This document shows, piece after piece, positions 8,844-17,082 of a DNA stretch of 61,209 nt. The DNA comes from Cyanomargarita calcarea GSE-NOS-MK-12-04C. GTDB taxonomy: Bacteria; Cyanobacteriota; Cyanobacteriia; Cyanobacteriales; Nostocaceae. The notes below the pieces were generated by a model. It saw only the letters and a program-made list of their open reading frames with translations. It searched no databases and was not told the DNA's origin. The DNA lies in the NCBI GenBank assembly GCA_019359595.1, contig JAHHGZ010000045.1:1-61209 (forward strand), written 5' to 3'. Each line of letters begins with the position of its first letter. The first letter of the stretch is position 1. Both the position numbers and the translations under genes were made by a program.

Positions 8844-10322
8844 ATGAATGCAATTATCCGATTACCCAACTACATCAACGGCAACTGGCAACCATCCACT
8901 GCTACAGAATACCTGGAAGTCATCAACCCCGCGACAATAGAGATCCTGGCTAAAGTTCCCCTATCACCAGCATCTGATGTAAATCAAGCAACTGAAGCCG
9001 CTGCCGAAGCTTTCATTAAATGGCGTCGCACTCCTGCACTGGAGAGAGTGCAGTATTTATTCAAACTCAAAAATCTCCTAGAAGAAAACTTTGAAGATTT
9101 AGCCCGTACTATTACCCTAGAATGCGGTAAAACCCTAGGTGAATCCAAAGGGGAAATGCGTCGTGCTATCGAAAATGTCGAAATTGCCTGCGGGATTCCG
9201 ATGATGATGCAGGGGACGAATTTGGAAGATGTGGCGAAGGGTATTGATGAAATGATGATTCGCCAACCTCTGGGTGTAGCTGCAGTGATTTGCCCTTTCA
9301 ATTTTCCGGGGATGATTCCATTCTGGTTCCTACCTTACGCGATCGCTTGCGGTAATACTTACATTGTCAAGCCTTCGGAAAAGGTGCCCCTAACGATGCA
9401 AAAAATCTTCAATTTACTTGATAAAACTGGTTTGCCCAAAGGTGTCATCAATTTAGTTAACGGTTCAAAAGAAGCTGTCGATGCCATTTTAGATCATCCC
9501 AAAATCCGGGCAATTAGTTTTGTTGGTTCGACACCTGTAGCTAAGTATATATACAGTCGTGGCGCGGCAAATGGCAAACGGATGCAATGCCAAGGTGGAG
9601 CGAAAAATCCGATTATTGTCTTACCTGACGCAGATATGGAAATGACTACCCGCATCGCTGCTGATAGTGCCTTTGGATGTGCTGGGCAGAGGTGTCTCGC
9701 TGCTTCCATCGCAGTCACAGTGGGGGAAGCGCGTAATACGTTTACAGACGCGATCGCTGCAACTGCAAAGAACAGAATCGTAGGTAGTGGTTTAGACGAA
9801 GGTGTGGAAATGGGTCCCGTGATTGATGTCCGCAGTCAGACGCGGATTGAAGGTTTAATCCAAAAAGGCGTGGACGAAGGGGCAAAGCTTTTGATTGATG
9901 GGCGAAAACCGCAGATATCTGGTTATGAAAATGGTAATTTTATTCGCCCGACAATTTTACAAGATGTCGATCCAGCAGGGGAAATTGCCAAAACGGAAAT
10001 TTTTGGACCCGTGTTGAGTTTGATTCATTTAGATAACATTGAACAGGCGATCGCTTTCGTTAACGGTGGGCAATATGGGAATATGGCTTGTTTATTTACC
10101 ACGAGTGGAGCAGCAGCCCGTAAATTCCGCTACGAAGCTGAGGTGGGGAATATTGGTATCAATATTGGCGTAGCTGCACCGATGGCGTTTTTCCCCTTCA
10201 GCGGTTGGAAGGAAAGCTTTTTTGGTGATTTGCACGGACAAGGCAACCACGCTGTAGAGTTTTTTACCCAAACCAAAGTTGTGGTTGAACGCTGGAAGGA
10301 TGAATGGACGAGGCAATTTTAA
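8844..10322 (+). CDS. mmsA: CoA-acylating methylmalonate-semialdehyde dehydrogenase
   Basis: By family, this enzyme oxidises methylmalonate or malonate semialdehyde with CoA and NAD to propionyl- or acetyl-CoA, in valine, inositol or beta-alanine breakdown. It has 492 residues, normal length. The aldehyde dehydrogenase fold shows the NAD-binding [31 protein letters not shown] and the catalytic Cys in [10 protein letters not shown]. The C-terminal [15 protein letters not shown] and the conserved arginine context ([10 protein letters not shown]) are typical of the MmsA subgroup rather than general aldehyde dehydrogenases. No other valine or inositol catabolic gene is nearby. Confidence 0.88.
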   Translation: MNAIIRLPNYINGNWQPSTATEYLEVINPATIEILAKVPLSPASDVNQATEAAAEAFIKWRRTPALERVQYLFKLKNLLEENFEDLARTITLECGKTLGESKGEMRRAIENVEIACGIPMMMQGTNLEDVAKGIDEMMIRQPLGVAAVICPFNFPGMIPFWFLPYAIACGNTYIVKPSEKVPLTMQKIFNLLDKTGLPKGVINLVNGSKEAVDAILDHPKIRAISFVGSTPVAKYIYSRGAANGKRMQCQGGAKNPIIVLPDADMEMTTRIAADSAFGCAGQRCLAASIAVTVGEARNTFTDAIAATAKNRIVGSGLDEGVEMGPVIDVRSQTRIEGLIQKGVDEGAKLLIDGRKPQISGYENGNFIRPTILQDVDPAGEIAKTEIFGPVLSLIHLDNIEQAIAFVNGGQYGNMACLFTTSGAAARKFRYEAEVGNIGINIGVAAPMAFFPFSGWKESFFGDLHGQGNHAVEFFTQTKVVVERWKDEWTRQF

Positions 10323-10329
10323 CAGTTAA

Positions 10330-10533
10330 TTGCGGTTTGATGCTGCTGGTGGTGTATGGCGCGTAGCATTTGCATTTGATACCGAACGGTGTGCAATCTT
10401 GTTAGTAGCTGGTGATAAATCTGGTGTCAGCCAAAAAAAATTCTATAAGCAACTTATTAAGAAAGCAGATGCCCGGTTCACAGAGCATTTAGCCGAACTA
10501 AAAGAAAAAGATAAAAATAAAGATAGAGGGTAA
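10330..10533 (+). pseudogene. C-terminal remnant of a RelE/ParE-family toxin
   Basis: The frame reads FDAAGGVWRVAFAFDTERC, AILLVAGDKSGVSQKKFYKQ, then a helical tail. This is the second half of the phage Gp49-like RelE/ParE toxin family, whose members are usually about 115 residues. The N-terminal 50 or so residues are missing: only a TTG start is available, 7 nt after the mmsA stop. The antitoxin that follows is also cut short, so the module is dead. Confidence 0.7.
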
Positions 10534-10535
10534 CA

Positions 10536-10589
10536 ATGGGTATATCTTTAAGAGAAAAAATAAAACAGTTGCCATTATATATAATATAA
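10536..10589 (+). pseudogene. N-terminal remnant of the cognate antitoxin
   Basis: Three nt after the toxin remnant an ATG opens a 17-codon frame, MGISLREKIKQLPLYII. The first 12 residues resemble the start of the XRE antitoxins that pair with this toxin family. The frame then runs into AT-rich sequence and stops before the helix-turn-helix. Confidence 0.5.
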
Positions 10590-10670
10590 ATAAACTGGAG
10601 CAAAAAATAATTACTTTGTTCATCCTAAAAAACCTTTACTTCTAGAAAAAATCAACATCAAAGAACAATA

Positions 10671-11309
10671 TTAATTATCTACACCCAACAACGAGCTAGC
10701 AATAATTGCAGCTTGAGTTCGGTCGCGCAAATTCAGCCGATCCAAAATACGGGTAATATGATTTTTAACAGTTTTTTCAGTAATATAAAGAGCCTCGGCA
10801 ATTTCACGATTACTAGCTCCCTTGGCAATTAATTTCAAAATATCAAGTTCTCTGGGTGTCAGTGCGTCCCAACCGGGAGGTGTGGACTTGGAAGCAAGGG
10901 AAATTTGCCCCATAACTTTCCCAAGACCTGGGCCTAGTTGCGTGTATCCTTTGTGTACCATGCGGATGGCTTGGGCAAGTTCTTCTGAGGGAGTATCTTT
11001 AAGTAAATATCCCGCAGCACCATAATGCAATGCCTGGGCTACATAATCTTCGTCGGCAAAGGTGGTGAGTACTAAAACTTTTGCGGTGCTAAATTGTTGG
11101 CAAATTTGGCGAGTGGCAGCAACACCATCCATAACTGGCATTCGGATATCCATCAAAACAACATCAGGTTGCAACTTTTCTACCTGAGCGATCGCAACAA
11201 TCCCATTTTCTGCTTCTGCGACTATTTCTAAATCTGCTTCTAATTTGAGTAATGCTTTGAGTCCTTTGCGAATTAAATTTTCATCATCAACTAGTAATAA
11301 GCGAATCAT
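10671..11309 (-). CDS. NarL/LuxR-family response regulator
   Basis: A transcriptional regulator that receives a phosphate from the adjacent histidine kinase. The receiver domain (1-about 120) has the acidic pair in LLLVDDE (Asp8, Asp9), the phospho-acceptor Asp54 in VLMDIRMPVMDG, a Thr in VLTTF and Lys in YLLKD. The C-terminal LuxR-type HTH runs LTPRELDILKLIAKGASNRE and TEKTVKNHITRILDRLNLRDRTQ. The total of 212 residues is standard. It follows the kinase gene by 6 nt in the same operon. Its targets are unknown. Confidence 0.93.
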   Translation of the reverse strand: MIRLLLVDDENLIRKGLKALLKLEADLEIVAEAENGIVAIAQVEKLQPDVVLMDIRMPVMDGVAATRQICQQFSTAKVLVLTTFADEDYVAQALHYGAAGYLLKDTPSEELAQAIRMVHKGYTQLGPGLGKVMGQISLASKSTPPGWDALTPRELDILKLIAKGASNREIAEALYITEKTVKNHITRILDRLNLRDRTQAAIIASSLLGVDN

Positions 11310-11315
11310 ATTAAT

Positions 11316-12551
11316 TTAGGGTTGTAGATTTTCACAAGAGGGGAAGCTAACAGTGATTTTACATCCGTCATTTGGGGCAGTTTCAATATTTAAATTGCCA
11401 CCAACAGTAAGAGCGCGATCGCTCATACTTTGCAAGCCAAAACCAGTTGTATTTTGATTAATTTGAAATCCTGTTCCATTATCTTGAATAATTAACATTA
11501 AATTAGTTCGTACATGAATATTAATTTTGACTTCCGTAGCTGATGCGTGCTTGCAAATATTGGTCAAAGCCTCCTGAACAATTCGATAAAGAGCAATTCT
11601 AATTTCATTTTTAATTGGCTGCTGTAAATCTATGTGTAAAATTGTAGAAATGCCGCTTGAACGTTTAAACTCTTCCACTAAATCAGCAATGGCTTCCGGG
11701 AGGGATAATCCAATAAGTGGATCAACTCGCAATGTTGCAATCGATTGACGTACTTCCTTCAGAGCATGAGAACCCAATTGCTTGGCTTCGGTAAGAAATT
11801 CTGTTGCCTCTTCTGGGTCAGTTTGCCATAGTTTTAAAGCAGCCTCTAAATTTAAATTTAAAACCGTCAAAGCATGACCGACAGAATCGTGGATATCACG
11901 AGCAATACGATTGCGTTCCTGAACTGTGGCTAATTCTTCAATTCTCAAAGCATATTCTCGAAGTTGAGCATTGGCAACAGCTAATTCTTCACTTTTTATA
12001 CTTAGTTTTTGACGACTTTGAAATTCTTTAACTATTGCACTAACTGCCATCTGCATAAAAATTGTACTAATTCCTAAAGTTAACATAGAAGCTAATATTA
12101 TCAATCCCAACTGTTGATTAATAGCTAGAGGTTGAATAATATTAATATGCTTTGCTCGGTGTAATTGGGTCACTAAAGCAAAAAATACCGCAAAGCTACT
12201 AATTATCGAGCGATTTGTACCTGCAAATATCAAACAATTACGAGCTATCAAAACAATATAAAGTAGGGGAACGATTAAAATTCCTCCCACCATTGAAGCA
12301 ACCACAATTAAGAGAAATTCTAACCCAGTATAAAGAATTTTATGAAATCGGTTTTGGAATGGTAGTTTTAAGCCAATAATCCCAAATATCAGCAAACAAA
12401 ATAAATTTAATAAGGCCATTCTCGGTAAATAGGATACCAAGCCAAATAAAGAAGCCAAAGTTTCGCTGCAAACTACAATACCCAGTAAAACCCACTCGAA
12501 ATAAAGCAGAAACCGCAGGGGATATTTCCGGTTTGGAATCAGGTGAATCAT
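11316..12551 (-). CDS. DesK/NarL-type sensor histidine kinase
   Basis: A 411-residue membrane sensor. About six hydrophobic segments lie in residues 10-175, then a short coiled coil (SRQKLSIKSEELAVANAQLR). The HisKA_3 dimerisation domain carries the phospho-acceptor His in RNRIARDIHDSVGHAL. The ATPase domain has the N-box in IVQEALTNICKHA, DNGTGF and a short G2 region (GFGLQSM). Its signal is unknown; there is no extracytoplasmic domain, so sensing is probably in or at the membrane. It is co-transcribed with the response regulator. Confidence 0.93.
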   Translation of the reverse strand: MIHLIPNRKYPLRFLLYFEWVLLGIVVCSETLASLFGLVSYLPRMALLNLFCLLIFGIIGLKLPFQNRFHKILYTGLEFLLIVVASMVGGILIVPLLYIVLIARNCLIFAGTNRSIISSFAVFFALVTQLHRAKHINIIQPLAINQQLGLIILASMLTLGISTIFMQMAVSAIVKEFQSRQKLSIKSEELAVANAQLREYALRIEELATVQERNRIARDIHDSVGHALTVLNLNLEAALKLWQTDPEEATEFLTEAKQLGSHALKEVRQSIATLRVDPLIGLSLPEAIADLVEEFKRSSGISTILHIDLQQPIKNEIRIALYRIVQEALTNICKHASATEVKINIHVRTNLMLIIQDNGTGFQINQNTTGFGLQSMSDRALTVGGNLNIETAPNDGCKITVSFPSCENLQP

Positions 12552-12636
12552 AAAATAGATTCAATTCTCTTGGCACAACCAATCAAGATAACTTGTATGA
12601 AGCCAAGATACCAAGGAAATCGGGTATTAGCTTCAG

Positions 12637-12654
12637 TAGGGACTAAAGTCCCTA
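12637..12654. repeat. short perfect palindrome
   Basis: TAGGGACT-AA-AGTCCCTA lies between the kinase start and the downstream exported-protein gene. It is followed by the related GGACTTCAGCC, as in widespread cyanobacterial dispersed repeats. Confidence 0.5.
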
Positions 12655-12739
12655 TGGAATTGAGGACTTCAGCCTCATGTGGTGTCAGTTCTGCAAAGCT
12701 TATGCTGTGAACATCGAAATAGCAAAGGGAGGCACAAAC

Positions 12740-13141
12740 ATGAAAAGTAGGCTGGTTTCAATCTTAACAGGGGTAATGGTATTGACCACAACAACAGTTG
12801 TTCAAGCTCAAACAACACCTCTAACCCAGATGTTTCCTGCCCTATCGGGAGTTTCCTTGACCCAAGAGCAGCAAACCCAACTCGAACAATTAAGTCAGCA
12901 AACCCTCCCGTCCATTGAAAATGTTCTAACGGACGAACAACAATCAAAGTTCCAAGCAGCGTTGGCAGAAGGTAAAGGGATAAGGGTTGCCCTATTATCT
13001 GTGAATCCTTCTGCCCAACAGCAAAAGCAGATACAGGAAATTTTACAAACCAAAAAAGCTCAAATTACGAAAACATTAACCCCCCAACAACAACGGCAGG
13101 TAATGCGAAATTTTTGGTCGCTTCAACAACAAGGTAATTAA
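12740..13141 (+). CDS. small exported protein, Spy/CpxP-like helical
   Basis: I choose the ATG at 12740 because it gives a clean signal peptide (MKSRLVSILTGVMVLTTTTV, cleavage after VQA) and has a GGGAGG purine run 8 nt upstream. The frame is open further up to 12677. The mature protein of about 110 residues is glutamine-rich and helical, with two Q-Q motifs (LTQEQQTQLEQ and LTPQQQRQVMRNF) of the kind seen in periplasmic Spy/CpxP-like proteins. Whether it chaperones proteins is not known. Confidence 0.65.
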   Translation: MKSRLVSILTGVMVLTTTTVVQAQTTPLTQMFPALSGVSLTQEQQTQLEQLSQQTLPSIENVLTDEQQSKFQAALAEGKGIRVALLSVNPSAQQQKQIQEILQTKKAQITKTLTPQQQRQVMRNFWSLQQQGN

Positions 13142-13195
13142 TCCACTTGCAATTCAACAAAAAATCAACCAGTAAATTTAACAAAGGCAAAAATC

Positions 13196-13642
13196 ATGAA
13201 ATCTTTACTTAGTATTTCCTTCCTTGGATTAGTTCTAATTACAACTAGCTTACCCGCTTCTGCCGGACAAGTTACAGGTCGCAGGGGCAGCACTGCCAGT
13301 GGCAATGGTGCTGTACTCCAAAATCCGCAAGGTGGTTACGTTGGTGCAGGAAACGGGACAGTTATGGGTGTTGACGGTGGTAGTGCTAGCGGACAGTTTA
13401 AATTCAAAACCAACGGTCAGGGAAGCGGTAACTATAGCGGTAGCGGCACAGCAACAACTAAGAATGGTAACACCTATACTGGAACCACCAATGGCAGTGC
13501 TAGTTACAACCCAACTTCTGGCTATAACGGTCAAAATACCACAACTGTAAATGGTAATACCTACAGTACAAGCACTGGGAATGGTACAGCGACTGTGACT
13601 ACACCCTCTGGGGAACGCAGTTTCACACGTCCGCGCAAGTAA
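13196..13642 (+). CDS. exported Gly/Ser/Thr/Asn-rich protein
   Basis: The 148-residue protein has a signal peptide (1-23, cleavage after ASA) and a low-complexity mature part. That part is built from short repeats such as GSGNYSGSGTATTKNGNTYT and GNTYSTSTGNGTAT, ending in a basic tail (RSFTRPRK). The composition suggests an extracellular or cell-surface beta-solenoid-like protein. It lies 54 nt after the Spy-like gene in the same direction and may be co-transcribed. I do not know its function. Confidence 0.6.
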   Translation: MKSLLSISFLGLVLITTSLPASAGQVTGRRGSTASGNGAVLQNPQGGYVGAGNGTVMGVDGGSASGQFKFKTNGQGSGNYSGSGTATTKNGNTYTGTTNGSASYNPTSGYNGQNTTTVNGNTYSTSTGNGTATVTTPSGERSFTRPRK

Positions 13643-13764
13643 TTAATTATTCAGTGTTTGAAGTTTTTCAACATAATTGTGTGTGACATCAGCAGTAGAG
13701 ATTGAGTATGAAATTCTACTGCTTTTATTTCATCTCAAAAATACTTAAGGTCAAATTAAAATAG

Positions 13765-14646
13765 ATGAATTACGCAAATATATTTCTAAAGGTTTTTCCT
13801 TTCTTATTAATTCTAATTTTTGTAGAAGCCTTTTTAATTGTGGGATGGAAAAAACAAAAATACCCTTGGCAAGAGAGTTTTATTTCATTTTTAATTGCTA
13901 TCGGACATCGCATCTCACAAATAATTCCGACTGCGGGCTTTTTAATTTTTGCTTGGAACCATCGCATTTTTACAATTTCTCTCAACTCTTGGTGGAATGT
14001 TGTATTGCTTTTTCTTAGTATCGAATTGACCTACTACTGGTTTCATCGTGCATCCCACCGTATTCGCTGGTTTTGGGCTAGTCACCTTGTCCATCATTCA
14101 CCCGAACATTTTAATCTTTCAGTAGCTTACCGTTTGGGATGGACTGGGGGAATATCTGGCAGTACAATATTTTTTATGCCACTAGCTTGGCTAGGATTTG
14201 AACCATTTGCAATTGCGATCGCACTCTCCTTAAATTTACTCTATCAGTTCTGGATTCATACCGAATTAATTCCCAAGTTAGGTTTTTTGGAATGGTTTTT
14301 GAATACTCCTTCCCATCATCGAGTCCATCATGCCTCCAATTCGGAATATATCGATTGCAATTATGGAGGTGTCTTGATTATTTTCGACCGATTGTTTGGC
14401 ACTTTTACTTCTGAAAACACATCGAACCCACCAATTTATGGGTTGACTCATCCAATTAAATCTAATAATCCGCTTAAAATTGCTTTACATGAATGGATGC
14501 AGATTTTCAAAGATATTATTTCAACTGATTCTTGGAATAAACGGCTTTGTTATATATTTGCCCCTCCCAATTGGAAACCAAATTATACAAAACAAAAATC
14601 TGTTAAGAGCATAGCTGCACATATAGGGCAAAGTCCAACGTTTTGA
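13765..14646 (+). CDS. sterol desaturase / fatty acid hydroxylase family membrane protein
   Basis: A di-iron oxygenase of the FA-hydroxylase superfamily that would act on a lipid or carotenoid substrate in the membrane. It has 293 residues with hydrophobic segments at about 5-27, 38-65, 75-92 and 130-165. The iron-binding histidine clusters are HRASH (94-98), HLVHH (107-111) and HHRVHH near 198, as in the family. The substrate cannot be predicted. Confidence 0.85.
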   Translation: MNYANIFLKVFPFLLILIFVEAFLIVGWKKQKYPWQESFISFLIAIGHRISQIIPTAGFLIFAWNHRIFTISLNSWWNVVLLFLSIELTYYWFHRASHRIRWFWASHLVHHSPEHFNLSVAYRLGWTGGISGSTIFFMPLAWLGFEPFAIAIALSLNLLYQFWIHTELIPKLGFLEWFLNTPSHHRVHHASNSEYIDCNYGGVLIIFDRLFGTFTSENTSNPPIYGLTHPIKSNNPLKIALHEWMQIFKDIISTDSWNKRLCYIFAPPNWKPNYTKQKSVKSIAAHIGQSPTF

Positions 14647-15074
14647 CCTAATGTGTACCAGCTATATATCAGCAAAAAAAGATTGAAGAACGCTCAGAGC
14701 AACTGATAGCCGAGGAAAGAACACGACAGCAACTTAGAGAATTATTAAAAATTACTCAAGAGTTAAACGGACAATTTTTAGAAATAGGGCTAAATAATGT
14801 TTACAAGATTGCAAAATATGCAAATGTCGGTTTTATTCAGTTTGCTTACCTTAATTTTATTTACCTTCAGAAGATACGACACGAACCGAATCGTGACGCT
14901 TCGATAATTTCTGCACTTGAATATTATCCCGATTTTGGTAAAGGTAATCTTCCAGTTCCTCGATTGGAACCTCGACTTTTGTACCGTCCTTTAAGTAAAC
15001 TTAATTACAATATTTTGATGGACATTTGTTACGAAAAACTACGTCCTAATCTCGATTAGATTCATAGGCTTTAT
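14647..15074. other. region of decayed sequence
   Basis: A plus-strand frame stays open over 14654-15059 but has no ordinary start codon until near its end. Its first 35 codons encode a charged helix (IEERSEQLIAEERTRQQLRE) that could be the tail of a lost gene. The second half lies opposite the minus-strand fragment at 14857-15000. I read the whole interval as eroded genes. Confidence 0.35.
14857..15000 (-). pseudogene. small truncated coding fragment
   Basis: The minus strand has a 47-codon frame with strongly protein-like content (LKDGTKVEVPIEELEDYLYQ, then a basic amphipathic segment). It begins directly after a stop codon and has no start codon, so the 5' part is missing. The family is unknown to me. 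Confidence 0.35.
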
Positions 15075-15215
15075 ATGTCTAACTCAAACCCCGGTAAAAC
15101 ATTGTACCTGGATGAGGATGTCAATGTATTAATAGCGGATTTGCTAAAAGCAAGAGGTTTTGATGCTCTAACCGTAAGAGATGCAGGACAACTTCATGCC
15201 AGTGATGAAGACTAA
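15075..15215 (+). pseudogene. truncated DUF5615 (PIN-like) protein
   Basis: The 46-codon frame contains LYLDEDVNVLIADLLKARGF, then TVRDAGQLHASDED. This is the N-terminal part of DUF5615 proteins, PIN-like putative toxin nucleases usually of 110-120 residues. The acidic LDED motif is present, but the C-terminal half is absent; a dispersed repeat follows the stop. Probably non-functional. Confidence 0.6.
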
Positions 15216-15244
15216 GTGCAGAATTTGAAAAGTTTGTAGCCAAT

Positions 15245-15335
15245 CCTCTTAAAAAACTCTGCGTACCTCCGCGCTTTCCAGCCTGCGGCAAGCCGCAAAA
15301 GCGTCTACAGCGTCCCTCTGCGTTAAAAAAATAGA
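15245..15335. repeat. dispersed 'CTCTGCGTACCTCCGCG' repeat
   Basis: A non-coding repeat with the words CTCTGCGTACCTCCGCGC and CCCTCTGCGTT flanking an AGCCTGCGGCAAGCCGC hairpin. Related copies lie at about 23150-23190 and, as an inverted pair, at 28533-28646. Confidence 0.55.
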
Positions 15336-15441
15336 TGTTTCCTGAAAACCGATCGGAAACGGGCACATGAGCAAAGTAAAAACCGTCACTATCATCCATA
15401 ATGGTCAGACTATAAAAACTTAACGGGTAGTGGAGGAAAAC

Positions 15442-15831
15442 GTGAAAAAAACTGTTATCGGAAAAACACTAATTGCATCACTAAGTTTATTAGCTTTATT
15501 TGCTCCCAACCAAGCTTCAGCGCAGATTGTCCCCCAACCTTGGGTTTCTGTCGGTGGGCAAGATGGCGACGTTACCTATTCAGTGGGTGCCAGGGCTTTA
15601 AGTTTAGGTGCGGAGTTAGGAGTTGGTCCGAAAGGCTCTACGGGTGTAGACGTGTTGAAGTTTCTCAATTTACCAGTGATTTCACCATACGTCGGACTGG
15701 GATACTATTCAAATGATAAAGGTCTTGCGGTTTCAGGTGGGGTTCAGGTAAACGCGACTGATAATATTTTCGTTGGTGCTGGTTACAATACTGTTCGCGG
15801 TTTGAACGGGCAGTTGGGAATTAAATTCTAA
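15442..15831 (+). CDS. small exported beta-rich protein
   Basis: I place the start at the GTG at 15442, which has GGAGG at 15432-15436 as ribosome binding site; the frame is open to an upstream GTG at 15430. The product of about 129 residues has a signal peptide (cleavage after ASA, about residue 28). The mature part is glycine-rich with alternating hydrophobic residues (VISPYVGLGYYSNDKGLAVS, VNATDNIFVGAGYNT), as in small outer-membrane beta-barrels, and ends in LGIKF. A terminal Phe is usual for outer-membrane proteins. The function is unknown. Confidence 0.65.
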   Translation: MKKTVIGKTLIASLSLLALFAPNQASAQIVPQPWVSVGGQDGDVTYSVGARALSLGAELGVGPKGSTGVDVLKFLNLPVISPYVGLGYYSNDKGLAVSGGVQVNATDNIFVGAGYNTVRGLNGQLGIKF

Positions 15832-16022
15832 TTTGTATCCTGATTTAGATAGCGGTCAACTTCTTGCCGGGACTCCACCAGAGACGGCTACCTGGTTGAC
15901 CTTTTTCAGCTTATCAAACCTACATTCCGCACCCGACTCTGTAGTACGAGCTTATCATTTAACTACATTGAATAAAAAAGAATAAAATAATAGTTATAGA
16001 AAAATATCATTAAGGAACCGAC

Positions 16023-16082
16023 ATTGAGTATTCCAACTTGAGACGAGCTAACTTGAGTGGTGCTAATCTTGGTGCTACTGAA
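16023..16082 (+). pseudogene. pentapeptide-repeat fragment
   Basis: The codons just before the antitoxin start, in the same frame, read IEYSNLRRANLSGANLGATE. This is two to three A(N/D)LXX pentapeptide repeats. No start codon other than an internal TTG precedes them, so they look like the leftover of a pentapeptide protein joined to the antitoxin gene. Confidence 0.5.
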
Positions 16083-16331
16083 ATGAACCATATGAAGGAA
16101 ATTGAAATTCAAGAAGTAGATAACACCCTCGCAATCCTACTTGATGAAATAACAGCCACCGAAAGCGAAATAGTAATTACGCGAAATGGCATTCCTGTTG
16201 CTCGCATTGTTCGTTGTGAAAATGCTAATTCCAAGCATAACTATCCACTGCGAGGAATGCCACTTACAATCGCAGAAGATTTTGACGAACCGATGTCAGA
16301 ACTTTGGGAAGCTTTGGTGAATGATTTCTGA
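16083..16331 (+). CDS. Phd/YefM-type antitoxin, apparently orphan
   Basis: From the ATG at 16083 (or 16092) the protein has about 82 residues. It has the typical fold of prevent-host-death antitoxins: MKEIEIQEVDNTLAILLDEI, then EIVITRNGIPVARIV and a C-terminal toxin-binding tail (IAEDFDEPMSELWEALVNDF). Its partner, usually a PIN-domain toxin starting in the overlap, is missing: the overlapping ATG at 16322 gives only ten codons. The antitoxin may be a relic or act in trans. Confidence 0.75.
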   Translation: MNHMKEIEIQEVDNTLAILLDEITATESEIVITRNGIPVARIVRCENANSKHNYPLRGMPLTIAEDFDEPMSELWEALVNDF

Positions 16332-16453
16332 AAAAAGCAATTTGAACCACTAGAGAACCAACGAAGAAGGTCTAGGAAGGGTGGCTTAAAGGTCGTAAAA
16401 GGCAAAGTATCGTATAGTAGTGATAATGATTTATTGGAATAAGGAAATAGCCA

Positions 16454-17071
16454 ATGACTCAAGCATTATTCAAGCCAATAAAAGTTCAAGAATTTTTAGA
16501 ATGGATTCCAAAAAATTCAGATAAACGTTATGAGCTACATAATGGGGCAATAGTTGAAATGTCACAGCCAACAGGAGAGCATGAAGATGTTACAGGGTTT
16601 TTAAATATTGAAATTTCTTCGGAAGTCAAACGCTTAAAATTACCTTACTCAGTCCCCAAAACTGCATTAGTGCAATCTGCTACTAGTGATTCTGCTTATT
16701 CTCCAGACATATTAGTACTTAATAAACCTGCTTTAAAATCAGAAGAACTTTGGGCAAAATATTCTACTGTTCAGAGTGGTGCTTCTATTCCTTTAGTGGT
16801 TGAAGTCGTTAGTACAAATTGGCGCGATGACTATTATAAAAAGATGGGTGAGTATGAAGAAATAAAAATACTTGAGTATTGGATTGTAGATTATCTTGGA
16901 TTGGGTGGTATTAAATATATAGGTAGCCCAAAACGAGCAACTTTATCAATTTATAACCTAGTTGATGACGAATACCAGGTTATTCAATTTAGAGGGGATG
17001 ACCACATTATTTCTACTGCATTCCCAGAGTTAAACTTGACCGCACAACAAATTTTTAACGCTACTTTATGA
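16454..17071 (+). CDS. Uma2-family endonuclease (DUF820)
   Basis: The 205-residue protein belongs to the PD-(D/E)XK-like Uma2 family, heavily expanded in cyanobacteria and of poorly known function. Visible elements are the N-terminal FLEWIPKNSDKRYELHNGAI, the acidic YSPDILVLNK, the PLVVEVVSTNWRDDYYKKMGEY core and EYWIVD. The catalytic-type residues (D in SPDI, E-V in VVEVVS, K in YKKM) are present. It is complete, with an ATG start. Confidence 0.85.
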   Translation: MTQALFKPIKVQEFLEWIPKNSDKRYELHNGAIVEMSQPTGEHEDVTGFLNIEISSEVKRLKLPYSVPKTALVQSATSDSAYSPDILVLNKPALKSEELWAKYSTVQSGASIPLVVEVVSTNWRDDYYKKMGEYEEIKILEYWIVDYLGLGGIKYIGSPKRATLSIYNLVDDEYQVIQFRGDDHIISTAFPELNLTAQQIFNATL

Positions 17072-17082
17072 ATCAAGCAATC

